Assembly (NCBI RefSeq): GCF_003253735.1
Contig: NZ_QKYW01000001.1
Location: forward strand, 1-64,000
DNA from: Pseudomonas sp. URMO17WK12:I2
GTDB lineage: Bacteria; Pseudomonadota; Gammaproteobacteria; Pseudomonadales; Pseudomonadaceae
Direction of reading: 5' to 3'
DNA: 64,000 bases
Shown: positions 1 through 9,330 of the stretch, in pieces
How positions within the stretch are numbered: position 1 is the stretch's first letter
Layout of the letters: the number at the start of each line of letters is the position of its first letter
The notes under the pieces: generated by a model
What the model was told of the DNA's origin: nothing
Databases searched by the model: none
What the model saw: only the letters and a program-made list of their open reading frames with translations
Position numbers and translations under genes: made by a program

Positions 1-3000
1 GCAGCCGGTAACGTCGGCACCGCCTCCGACACCGAAGGCTATAGCGTCGACACCACTGCTCCAGTGCCCACCATCACTCTCGATGCCAACATCACCGCTG
101 ATGACGTAATTAACATCACGGAGTCGGGTCAACAGATCCCCGTCACCGGCACCGTCGGTGGCGATGCCAAGGTCGGTGACACCGTCACCTTGACCGTCAA
201 TAGCAAGACCTTCACCGGTCTAGTCACCAATACCAACGGCACTCTGGGCTTCAGCATCAATGTGCCGGGCGCCGACCTGGTCGCCGACGCTGGCCAGACC
301 ATTACCGCCAGCATCAGCACTACAGATGCAGCCGGTAACGTCGGCACCGCCTCCGACACTGAAGGCTATAGCGTCGACACCACCGCACCGACCATCAGCG
401 TCGATGCTCCGGCGATTAGCAACGACACCACCCCTACCATTACCGGTACGACCGATGCCCCGGTGGGCAGCATCGTCACCCTGACCGTTACCCAGAACGG
501 CACGAGCTTTACCTTCACCACACCGGTTCTGGCTGGCGGCGGCTACACCGTCGATGTACCGCAGACACTGGCTGAAGGCCCGTACACCGTTGATGCTCAG
601 GTTACGGATCCAGCTGGCAATACTGGCAGCGCTACCGACAACGGCGCTATCGACACCCTTGCCGGCGACACCGGCGCGGCCCCAGTCGTAACGATCACCG
701 AAGACGCCAACAACGACGGTGTGATCAGCAAAGCCGAGCTCAACGGCCCTATCGACGTACGCGTAGGCCTGCCAGCTGGCGCAGTGGCTGGCGACACGCT
801 GGTGATCACCAACGGCACTACGCCGCAGACCGTTACGCTCACCGCAGCACAAATCACCGCAGGCTTCGTCACAACGACCTTCGCCAACCCGGGTGAAGGC
901 AACACACTCACTGTCGAAGCCACCCTGCGCGACCAATTCGGCAACACCTCCGAAAAAGGCACCGACACCGCCAAGGTCGATACCTTGGCTGGCACGACGG
1001 GTGCTGCTCCGGTCGTCACCATCACTGAAGATGCCAACAATGACGGCATCATCAGCAAGGCCGAACTGAATGGCCCAGTCGACGTACGCGTAGGCCTGCC
1101 GGCCGGTGCAGTGGCTGGCGATACGCTGGTGATCACCAACGGCACCACGCCACAGACCATTACGCTTACCGCTGCGCAAATCACCGCGGGCTTCGTTACC
1201 ACCACTTTCCCAAGTCCAGGCGAAGGCAACACGCTAACCGTCGAAGCGATCCTGCGCGACCAATTCGGCAATACCTCCGAGAAAGGCACCGACACCGCCA
1301 AGGTCGATACCTTGGCTGGCACGACGGGTGCTGCTCCGGTCGTCACGATCACTGAAGACGCCAACAACGACGGCATCATCAGCAAGGCTGAACTGAATGG
1401 CCCGGTCGACGTGCGTGTAGGCCTGCCGGCCGGTGCAGTGGCTGGCGACACGCTGGTCATCACCAACGGCACCACCCCGCAGACCATCACGCTCACGGCT
1501 GCGCAAATCACTGCGGGCTTCGTCACGACCACCTTCGCCAACCCGGGCGAAGGCAACACGCTAACCGTCGAAGCCACCCTGCGTGACCAGTTCGGCAACA
1601 CCTCCGAGAAAGGTACCGACACCGCCAAGGTCGACACCTTGGCTGGCACCACCGGTGCTGCTCCGGTCGTCACCATCACTGAAGATGCCAATAATGACGG
1701 CATCATCAGCAAGGCGGAGCTCAACGGAGAAATTGATGTACGTGTAGGCCTGCCAGCTGGCGCAGCGGCTGGCGACACGCTGGTGATCACCAACGGCACT
1801 ACGCCGCAGACCGTTACGCTCACTGCAGCGCAAATCACCGCGGGCTTCGTTACCACCACTTTCCCAAGTCCAGGCGAAGGCAACACGCTAACCGTCGAAG
1901 CAACGCTGCAGGATCAGTTCGGCAACACGTCGAACAAGGGAACCGACAGCGCCCGCGTCGATACGCTGGCAGGTGCCACGGGGGCAGCTCCAACCGTGGA
2001 AATCCGTGAGGACATCAACAACGATGGGGTAATCGGTCAGAACGAGCTCAGCGGTGCGATCGATGTACGAGTCGGCTTGCCAGCCGGTTCCGTGGCCGGC
2101 GACACCCTCAGTGTCACCGATGGCACGACCATCAAGACCTTCACACTGACTGCGGCGCAGATCACCACGGGTTACCTCGACACCACCTTCGCCAACCCCG
2201 GCGAAGGCAAGACCATCGTCGTTGACGCCACACTGCAGGATCAGTTCGGTAACACGTCCAGCAAAGGTAGCGACCAGGCACTGGTAAACAGCAACCCTGT
2301 CGCCGTCGACGACCCGGTGGGCAGCCCTTATACCGTGCAGATCGGTGATCTGGGCGGCGCAGTGACCAGCAACAATTGGGCGCTGCAAGACAGCAACAAT
2401 CAGAAAATCGTCATCCAGGCCCGCGATGGCAATGGTAACGACGCCAAACTGCTGGAGCTGAATGTCGATGGCAACCAAAACGCCCTGGGCGTCGATGGTT
2501 CGCCGCGCGCCGTCGTCAACCCCGTACCTGACCAGCTGGAGTTCGATCCGACCACCGGCAAGTCCGAATCCATCACGCTGAACTTCAGTGGCAACCTCAA
2601 TCAGGCGAGCTTCAGCGTAAGTCGCCTGGTAGCAGGTGAAGAAGGCGGCGAAGTCGGCCGCTGGGTTGCGATGTACGAAGGCGTTGAAGTGGCCAGTGGC
2701 ACGTTCAAACTCGGCACAGGTGGCGCAGGCACCTTCTCGCTCAATACCGGCACGCAGGTCTTCGACAGTATCCGCTTCGAAGCGCTGCCTACGGTAAACG
2801 GCACAGGTGATGGTTCCGACTACTTCCTGACCGGTTTCTCCGGGTCCGGCCCGGCCTCGGCCAACAGCGCCTATGTGGTCAATGAAAGCCAGACGCTGGT
2901 CATCGACCAGGGCAAAGGTCTGCTCAACAATGACAGCGATGCCCAGGCCAACCAGACGCTCGGGGTCATCAAGATCAATGGCGCTGACGTCCCTGCCGAT

Positions 3001-6000
3001 GGCAAGGTCGCGCTGGCAACGGGTGTACTGACCGTCAATGCCGACGGCAGCTTCAACTTTGCCGCCAATGACAACAACCTGAAATCGGGTGAGGTCAAGA
3101 CCCAGAGCTTCACCTACACCGTCAGTGACGGTTATGGCGGTACTGCAACCGCCACCGCCACCATCACCATCATCGGTACCGAAGTCGCCCCAGGCATCGG
3201 CGCAATCAGCGCAGCCGTGGACAGTACCGGTGGCCAGGTGGATGAAGGCGACAATGCCGTCTTCACCGTCAGCCTGACCAACGCCAGCAGCACGGCGTCG
3301 ACCTTCAACCTGTCCCTCAACCCCGGGACGGCGACTGCGGGTAGTGATTACAACGCAGCCCTGACCAATCAGAACTTCAGCAACGGCGTAACCTACAACG
3401 CCACAACGGGCCAGGTCACCGTACCTGCGGGTGTTACCAGCTTTACCGTCAGCGTACCGACCATCAATGACACCATCAGCGAGCCGAGCGAGAACTTCAG
3501 CCTGACTGTTGGTGGAAAAACCGGCACTGCGACCATCATCGACAACGATGCGGCGCCGACTGTCGGCTCCGTCAGTGCTGCGGTTGATAGCGCAGGCGGC
3601 CAAGTGGATGAAGGCGACAACGCCGTATTTACCGTCAATCTGACCAATGCCAGCAGTACGCCGACCAGCTTCAGCCTGGCGCTGAACCCTGGCACGGCCG
3701 TAGCGGGCAGCGACTACAACGCAGCGCTCACCAACCAGAGTTTCAGCAACGGCGTGACCTACAACGCCGCCACCGGCCAGGTCACCGTGCCGGCAGGCGT
3801 CACCAGCTTTACCGTCACTGTTCCAACGATCAACGATACCGTCAGCGAACCGAGCGAGAACTTCAGCCTGACCGTGGGTGGCAAAACCGGTACTGCGACC
3901 ATCATCGACAACGATGCGGCGCCGACCGTCAGTACTGTCAGTTCGGCTGTCGATAGCACAGGCGGCCAGGTCGACGAAGGCGACAACGCCGTATTCACCG
4001 TCAACCTGAGCAACGCCAGCAGTACGCCGACCACCTTCAGCCTGGCGCTGAATGCCGGTACCGCAACGGCGGGCAGCGATTACAACGGCACCCTGACCAA
4101 CCAGAGTTTCAGCAATGGCGTGACCTACAATGCCGCCACCGGCCAGATCACCGTGCCGGCTGGCGTGACCAGCTTTACCGTCAGCGTGCCGACCATCAAC
4201 GACACTGTCCATGAGCAGACCGAGACGTTCAGCCTGACCGTTGGCGGTCAGACTGGTACTGCGACCATCATCGACAACGATGCGGCGCCGACCGTCAGTA
4301 CTGTCAGTTCGGCTGTCGATAGCACAGGCGGCCAGGTCGACGAAGGCGACAACGCCGTGTTCACCGTCAACCTGACCAATGCCAGCAGTACCGCTACCAG
4401 CTTCAGCCTGGCCCTGAACCCTGGCTCGGCATTGCCTGGTTTCGATTACAACGCTGCGCTGAACAACCAGAGTTTCAGCAACGGGGTGACTTACAACGCG
4501 TTAACCGGCGTTGTCACAGTACCGGCAGGCGTCACCAGCTTTACCGTCACCGTGCCGACCATCAACGACACCGTTGCCGAGCCGACCGAAACCTTCACGC
4601 TGACCGTAGGCGGCAAAACCGGTACCGCGACCATCATCGATAACGATGCCTCGCCAACCGTGAGCACCGTCAGCGCTGCCGTGGACAGTGCAGGCGGCCA
4701 GGTCGACGAAGGTGACAGCGCCGTCTTCACCGTCAACCTGAGCAACGCCGGCAGCACGCCAACTACCTTCAGTCTCGCGTTGAATCCGGGCACCGCGACT
4801 GCGGGCAGTGACTACAACGCGGCACTGAACAACCAAAGCTTCAGCAACGGTGTGGTCTACAACCCCATTACCGGCCAGGTCACCGTGCCGGCTGGCGTCA
4901 CCAGCTTCACGGTCACCGTGCCGACCATCAATGACACCGTCAGCGAACCGACCGAAACCTTCAGCCTGACCGTGGGTGGCAAAACCGGCACCGCCACCAT
5001 CATCGACAACGATGCCGCGCCGACCGTCAGCACCGTCAGCGCTGCTGTCGATAGCGCAGGCGGCCAGGTCGACGAAGGCGACAACGCCGTCTTCACCATC
5101 AACCTCACCAACGCCAGCAGCACGCCAACCACCTTCAGCCTCGCGCTGAACGCCGGTACCGCCACTGCGGGCAGCGATTACAACGGCACCCTGACCAACC
5201 AGAGCTTCAGCAATGGCGTGACCTATAACGCCACTACTGGCCAAGTCACCGTGCCGGCTGGCGTCACCAGCTTTACCGTCACGGTTCCGACCATCAATGA
5301 CACCGTCAGCGAGCCAACCGAGAGTTTCACGCTGACCGTGGGCGGCCAGACCGGCACTGCGACCATCATCGATAACGATGCGGCGCCGACTGTCGGCTCC
5401 GTCAGCGCAGCGGTGGACAGCACTGGCGGCCAGGTCGACGAGGGCGACAACGCCGTATTCACCGTCAACCTGACCAACGCCAGCAGTACGCCGACCACTT
5501 TCAGTCTCGCACTGACCCCTGGCACGGCCGTAGCGGGTAGCGATTACAACGCTGCCCTGACCAATCAGAGCTTCAGCAACGGCGTGACCTATAACGCCGC
5601 GACTGGCCAGGTAACCGTGCCGGCAGGCGTCACCAGCTTCACGGTCACCGTGCCGACCATCAACGACACCGTCAGCGAGCCGACCGAAACCTTCACGCTC
5701 AATGTCGGCGGGAAGATCGGCACCGCGACCATCATCGATAACGATCCGGTACCGACGGTGAAAACCATCGACGTCGGGCAACCCGGCACGGCCGATGACA
5801 ATGTGGTCGAAGGCAACAACCTGGTCTTCAACGTCACCCTGAGCAATGCCAGTTCGACGCCGACCGTATTGGCCTTCAGCGCTACCGGTACGGCGACCGC
5901 GAATGTCGACTACAAGCTGACCGCTCAGAGCTTCAGCAATGGCGTGACCTATGACGCAAGCACCGGGAAGATCACCGTGCCGGCTGGCGTTACCAGTTTC

Positions 6001-8919
6001 TCGGTAACCGTACAGACGCTTGCCGACAATGTGGTCGCAGAACCACTGGAAACCGTGCGCCTGGATATCGGCGGCCAGAGCGCCATTGGCGGCATCATCG
6101 ATGGCACCCCGGATGCGAAGGACGACAGCTACACCAAGATTACCGGCCTCAAAGCCGAATACTATGGCTACAACGACGCGAGCACCGGCGCAGGCAACGA
6201 CGGCGCCAACCTGACCAATCTGAGCCAGGTTCGCCAGTTCATCGACAGCCACAATCCGGCGGCGACCTTCAATGCCACCAAGCTGGACTACGGCACCTTG
6301 AGCAATGCGTCAGGTCTGGGCAACGGCACCAACCTGCAGAATTTCCTGGGTGTGGATGTCGCGTCAGGGAACGGCGCCAAAGCCAACTCGCTGTCCACAG
6401 ACCCGGGTAGCACCTCAGACGCCATTATCAAGATGGGTGGCTATATCAACCTGGCCGCCGGTACCTACCAATTCAAGGTCACGGCCGATGACGGCTATAG
6501 CATCCGTATCAACGGCCAGGTGGTAGCAGAGTTCAACAACATCCAGTCGACCTCCACCGCCATCGGTAAATCCTTCACAATCAGCGCAGCCAACGCTGGG
6601 CCTCAACAGATCGAGATCATCTACTGGGATCAGGGCGGCGATGCGCGCCTTAAGGTCGAGCTGGGCCAGGGCGGCACCTTCAAGGTCGTCGACTCGGACA
6701 TGCTCTACCATGTGCCAAGCACCTCGAGCCTGGTCGTGGAATCCGGCGAAAGCCTGACGATCGCCGGCAGTACCCTGCTCGGCAACGACACCGACCCGAA
6801 TGGCGACGCGCTGTCCATTGCCAGCGTGCAGAACGCCACCAACGGCACGGTCACACTCAACAATGGCAATGTGGTCTTCACGCCTAAGGCCGGCTTCTAC
6901 GGCGACGCCAGCTTCCAGTACACCGTCAGCGATGGCAAAGGCGGCTCCGACATCGCCACCGTCACCCTGAAGGTGAACCAGCCGACGGATACCATCCGCG
7001 TGGCAGGCAGTGGCGCCAATGACAATGGTGACAACACCATCGGTGGCGGCGCCGGTAACGACGTGTTGCTCGGTGACGCAGGCGGTACGCTGACCACCCT
7101 TCAACCGGCGACCAACTACAACATCGCCCTGCTCGTCGATACCTCCGGCAGTATGCAGGGTGATCGCATGAGCCTGACCAAGAGCGCGCTGTCGAACTTC
7201 GCGAAAACCCTGGCGGGCCATGATGGGGTCGTCAACCTCACCTTGGTTGGCTTTGCTGGCGACGTCACGCTGAGCACCAAGGTGGCCGACTTGCAGAATG
7301 GCAGCAAGCTCGACAGCCTGCTAGCCGATATCCAGCGCCTTTCGGCCAATGGTGGCACCAACTATGAAGCCGCCTTCAAGGAAGCCAGCGCCTGGTTCGA
7401 CGCGCAGAGCGCTGCTGGTAATACCAAGGCTGCCGGCTACGAGAACCTGACCTTCTTCCTGTCCGACGGTGACCCGACCTTCTACTACAACGGCAACACC
7501 ACCACGGTCAGCGGCAACGGATCGACCACCAATGATCAGGTACTGCTGGGCTCGCTCGATACCTTCAACGTGCTCGCCGGCAAGAGCGCCGTGCAGGCCA
7601 TCGGTATCGGTTCGGGCGTCAGCCAGAAGAATCTCAGCCTGTTCGACAATACTACCGACGCGCCTGCGTCCACCTACCTGGCCAACGGCTCGGCAGCTAC
7701 CCTGGCCAACTTCGACAACAACACCACGGGCTGGAACAACCTGACCAACTGGCAGACATCCGGCACCGGCACCTTTAATGGCTCGGTCGGCCGCAGCGGC
7801 GATGCCCTGATGATTCGCGATACGGTGGGAGGCTCTCCGGTCACCGCCACGACGCCGTCGCTGACCATTGCCGACGGTGCGTTCAGCAGCCTGCGCTTCG
7901 CCTACGGCACCACGGATACCGGCAACGGTGACGCGCTGAGCTGGAAGCTTCAGCAACTGGTACAGGGCGTCTGGACCGATGTGCAGACCGGCGGCGGAAC
8001 CACCGGCGGCAACTGGACCACGGCGGAAACCGCGGTCGTCGGCGCAGGAACCTATCGCCTGGCCTTCAGCGTCGATGACAAGTCGAGCAACTTCGCCAGC
8101 GCCACAATGGCGATCGATAACATCACCCGCGTGGATTACACCAAGGTGCCGGTGGGCAAGGTCGAGATCGTCAACTCGGCCGATGAACTCTCGGTGGCCC
8201 TGCATGGCGGTTCGAATGCGAACGTGCCCGTGACGGTCGGTAACGACACCATCTCCGGCGGCGATGGCAACGACATCATCTTTGGTGACGTGATCAACAC
8301 CGATGGCCTGAAATGGGGCGTGGATGGCAACCCGACCAGGCCCGCCGACCTGCATGACGGTGCCGGTGTGAAGGCCCTGGAAACCTTCCTGGAACTGAAG
8401 AACGGCATCGCGCCGAGCAACGGCGACCTGTACGACTACATCCGTGCCAACCACGAGACCTTCAACGTGGCGGGTGATACCCGTGGCGGCGCGGATAAGC
8501 TGTATGGCGGTGGCGGTAACGATATCCTCTACGGCCAGGGTGGTAACGACTTGCTGGTTGGCGGGGCGGGCGATGACATTCTGTTCGGCGGCGCGGGTGC
8601 CGACACCTTCGCCTGGCAGAAAGGTGATTTCGGCAAGGATGTGATCAAGGACTTCAACGTGGCCGAGGGCGACACAATCGACCTCAGCTCGCTGCTGCAG
8701 GATCACAGCAACAACCTGGACAGCTACCTGAAACTGGTGACCGACAACGGCAGCTCTACCTTGCTGATCAGCACCAAGGGCGAGTTCAACAATGCCGACA
8801 CCTCCAGCCAACAGGTCGCGGCCAAGGCCGATGTGCAAATCGACCTGGGTCAGGCCAGCCTGCCGAGCTATGACATCAACACCCTGATTGCCAACCACAC
8901 CATCAAAGTCGATCCGTGA
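1..8919 (+). CDS. lapA: LapA-like giant RTX adhesin, C-terminal part (5'-truncated by window edge)
   Basis: The frame is open from base 1, so the true start lies upstream; about 2970 residues are visible. In order: Ig-like repeats (to ~660); five 327-bp Ig-like repeats (~673-2307), each with a DxNNDGxI calcium loop; a jelly-roll-like unknown segment (~2308-2860); a cadherin-like domain (~2860-3180); seven 366-bp Calx-beta repeats (~3205-5766) and one divergent copy; a PA14-like module (~6145-6700); a second cadherin-like domain; a VWA domain with the MIDAS motif DTSGSM (~7111-7680) interrupted by an extra module; RTX nonapeptides GGxGxD (~8236-8610); and a C-terminal secretion signal. Known relatives are exported by type I secretion, anchored by an N-terminal plug and released when LapG cleaves it; that N-terminus is outside the window. 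LapD and LapG lie just downstream, which supports the assignment. Confidence 0.93.
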   Translation, partial: AAGNVGTASDTEGYSVDTTAPVPTITLDANITADDVINITESGQQIPVTGTVGGDAKVGDTVTLTVNSKTFTGLVTNTNGTLGFSINVPGADLVADAGQTITASISTTDAAGNVGTASDTEGYSVDTTAPTISVDAPAISNDTTPTITGTTDAPVGSIVTLTVTQNGTSFTFTTPVLAGGGYTVDVPQTLAEGPYTVDAQVTDPAGNTGSATDNGAIDTLAGDTGAAPVVTITEDANNDGVISKAELNGPIDVRVGLPAGAVAGDTLVITNGTTPQTVTLTAAQITAGFVTTTFANPGEGNTLTVEATLRDQFGNTSEKGTDTAKVDTLAGTTGAAPVVTITEDANNDGIISKAELNGPVDVRVGLPAGAVAGDTLVITNGTTPQTITLTAAQITAGFVTTTFPSPGEGNTLTVEAILRDQFGNTSEKGTDTAKVDTLAGTTGAAPVVTITEDANNDGIISKAELNGPVDVRVGLPAGAVAGDTLVITNGTTPQTITLTAAQITAGFVTTTFANPGEGNTLTVEATLRDQFGNTSEKGTDTAKVDTLAGTTGAAPVVTITEDANNDGIISKAELNGEIDVRVGLPAGAAAGDTLVITNGTTPQTVTLTAAQITAGFVTTTFPSPGEGNTLTVEATLQDQFGNTSNKGTDSARVDTLAGATGAAPTVEIREDINNDGVIGQNELSGAIDVRVGLPAGSVAGDTLSVTDGTTIKTFTLTAAQITTGYLDTTFANPGEGKTIVVDATLQDQFGNTSSKGSDQALVNSNPVAVDDPVGSPYTVQIGDLGGAVTSNNWALQDSNNQKIVIQARDGNGNDAKLLELNVDGNQNALGVDGSPRAVVNPVPDQLEFDPTTGKSESITLNFSGNLNQASFSVSRLVAGEEGGEVGRWVAMYEGVEVASGTFKLGTGGAGTFSLNTGTQVFDSIRFEALPTVNGTGDGSDYFLTGFSGSGPASANSAYVVNESQTLVIDQGKGLLNNDSDAQANQTLGVIKINGADVPADGKVALATGVLTVNADGSFNFAANDNNLKSGEVKTQSFTYTVSDGYGGTATATATITIIGTEVAPGIGAISAAVDSTGGQVDEGDNAVFTVSLTNASSTASTFNLSLNPGTATAGSDYNAALTNQNFSNGVTYNATTGQVTVPAGVTSFTVSVPTINDTISEPSENFSLTVGGKTGTATIIDNDAAPTVGSVSAAVDSAGGQVDEGDNAVFTVNLTNASSTPTSFSLALNPGTAVAGSDYNAALTNQSFSNGVTYNAATGQVTVPAGVTSFTVTVPTINDTVSEPSENFSLTVGGKTGTATIIDNDAAPTVSTVSSAVDSTGGQVDEGDNAVFTVNLSNASSTPTTFSLALNAGTATAGSDYNGTLTNQSFSNGVTYNAATGQITVPAGVTSFTVSVPTINDTVHEQTETFSLTVGGQTGTATIIDNDAAPTVSTVSSAVDSTGGQVDEGDNAVFTVNLTNASSTATSFSLALNPGSALPGFDYNAALNNQSFSNGVTYNALTGVVTVPAGVTSFTVTVPTINDTVAEPTETFTLTVGGKTGTATIIDNDASPTVSTVSAAVDSAGGQVDEGDSAVFTVNLSNAGSTPTTFSLALNPGTATAGSDYNAALNNQSFSNGVVYNPITGQVTVPAGVTSFTVTVPTINDTVSEPTETFSLTVGGKTGTATIIDNDAAPTVSTVSAAVDSAGGQVDEGDNAVFTINLTNASSTPTTFSLALNAGTATAGSDYNGTLTNQSFSNGVTYNATTGQVTVPAGVTSFTVTVPTINDTVSEPTESFTLTVGGQTGTATIIDNDAAPTVGSVSAAVDSTGGQVDEGDNAVFTVNLTNASSTPTTFSLALTPGTAVAGSDYNAALTNQSFSNGVTYNAATGQVTVPAGVTSFTVTVPTINDTVSEPTETFTLNVGGKIGTATIIDNDPVPTVKTIDVGQPGTADDNVVEGNNLVFNVTLSNASSTPTVLAFSATGTATANVDYKLTAQSFSNGVTYDASTGKITVPAGVTSFSVTVQTLADNVVAEPLETVRLDIGGQSAIGGIIDGTPDAKDDSYTKITGLKAEYYGYNDASTGAGNDGANLTNLSQVRQFIDSHNPAATFNATKLDYGTLSNASGLGNGTNLQNFLGVDVASGNGAKANSLSTDPGSTSDAIIKMGGYINLAAGTYQFKVTADDGYSIRINGQVVAEFNNIQSTSTAIGKSFTISAANAGPQQIEIIYWDQGGDARLKVELGQGGTFKVVDSDMLYHVPSTSSLVVESGESLTIAGSTLLGNDTDPNGDALSIASVQNATNGTVTLNNGNVVFTPKAGFYGDASFQYTVSDGKGGSDIATVTLKVNQPTDTIRVAGSGANDNGDNTIGGGAGNDVLLGDAGGTLTTLQPATNYNIALLVDTSGSMQGDRMSLTKSALSNFAKTLAGHDGVVNLTLVGFAGDVTLSTKVADLQNGSKLDSLLADIQRLSANGGTNYEAAFKEASAWFDAQSAAGNTKAAGYENLTFFLSDGDPTFYYNGNTTTVSGNGSTTNDQVLLGSLDTFNVLAGKSAVQAIGIGSGVSQKNLSLFDNTTDAPASTYLANGSAATLANFDNNTTGWNNLTNWQTSGTGTFNGSVGRSGDALMIRDTVGGSPVTATTPSLTIADGAFSSLRFAYGTTDTGNGDALSWKLQQLVQGVWTDVQTGGGTTGGNWTTAETAVVGAGTYRLAFSVDDKSSNFASATMAIDNITRVDYTKVPVGKVEIVNSADELSVALHGGSNANVPVTVGNDTISGGDGNDIIFGDVINTDGLKWGVDGNPTRPADLHDGAGVKALETFLELKNGIAPSNGDLYDYIRANHETFNVAGDTRGGADKLYGGGGNDILYGQGGNDLLVGGAGDDILFGGAGADTFAWQKGDFGKDVIKDFNVAEGDTIDLSSLLQDHSNNLDSYLKLVTDNGSSTLLISTKGEFNNADTSSQQVAAKADVQIDLGQASLPSYDINTLIANHTIKVDP

Positions 8920-8928
8920 TAGGCCGAT

Positions 8929-8954
8929 GCCCCGCCACACTTTCGTGGCGGGGC
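8929..8954 (+). terminator. Hairpin after the adhesin gene
   Basis: A perfect 10-bp stem, GCCCCGCCAC paired with GTGGCGGGGC, with a 6-nt loop begins 9 bases after the adhesin stop codon. No U-tract follows, so it may be a weak or Rho-assisted terminator. Confidence 0.6.
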
Positions 8955-8991
8955 GCTAAGCTGTACGCATAGGTCTATTGGGAGAAGGCAC

Positions 8992-9330
8992 GTGTTCTAC
9001 GTAAAACGTAATGCCGAAGGCGAGCTGCTGCGCGTACAGCCCGAGCCTTTCGAAGGGATGAACGGCGAACTGCCGGCCGATAGCGAAGAAGCGCGGTCTT
9101 GGTTTTCCAATCAGAACGTGGAAAGCAGCCTGCTGCAGCTCAAACAGAGCGACCTGGACATGATTCGCGTACTCGAGGACTTGATCGACCTGTTGATCAA
9201 GAAAGGCGTGGTACGCATCACTGACCTACCTGACGCAGCCCAGAGCAAACTGATGGGCCGCAGCCGAGCGCGCGACGCGCTCGGTGGCATGAACCGTTTG
9301 ATCAACGACGAAGAGCGCGGCCTGATCTGA
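8992..9330 (+). CDS. Small conserved protein of unknown function beside the Lap genes
   Basis: 112 residues, soluble and acidic, without a signal peptide, membrane segment or cysteines. It resembles a small Pseudomonas family that databases often label 'tryptophan synthase subunit beta like'; nothing in it looks like a PLP enzyme, so that name should not be read as a function. A GGAGAAGG ribosome-binding site lies about 6 bases before the ATG. The stop codon directly abuts the stop of lapD on the other strand (convergent, no gap). Its place between the adhesin and lapD hints at a link to adhesion, but this is inference from position only. Confidence 0.75.
   Translation: MFYVKRNAEGELLRVQPEPFEGMNGELPADSEEARSWFSNQNVESSLLQLKQSDLDMIRVLEDLIDLLIKKGVVRITDLPDAAQSKLMGRSRARDALGGMNRLINDEERGLI

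Noticed and set aside
1888..4212. 774-codon open frame antisense to the adhesin repeats
   Set aside because: Its composition is a mirror of the repetitive sense codons; no domain, ribosome-binding site or homologous pattern is seen, and similar antisense frames occur at 4501-6252 and 7321-8940 for the same reason.
3205..5766. Regular periodic repeats considered as a CRISPR array or satellite
   Set aside because: The period is 366 bp, in frame, and encodes Calx-beta domains; there are no short repeats with unique spacers.
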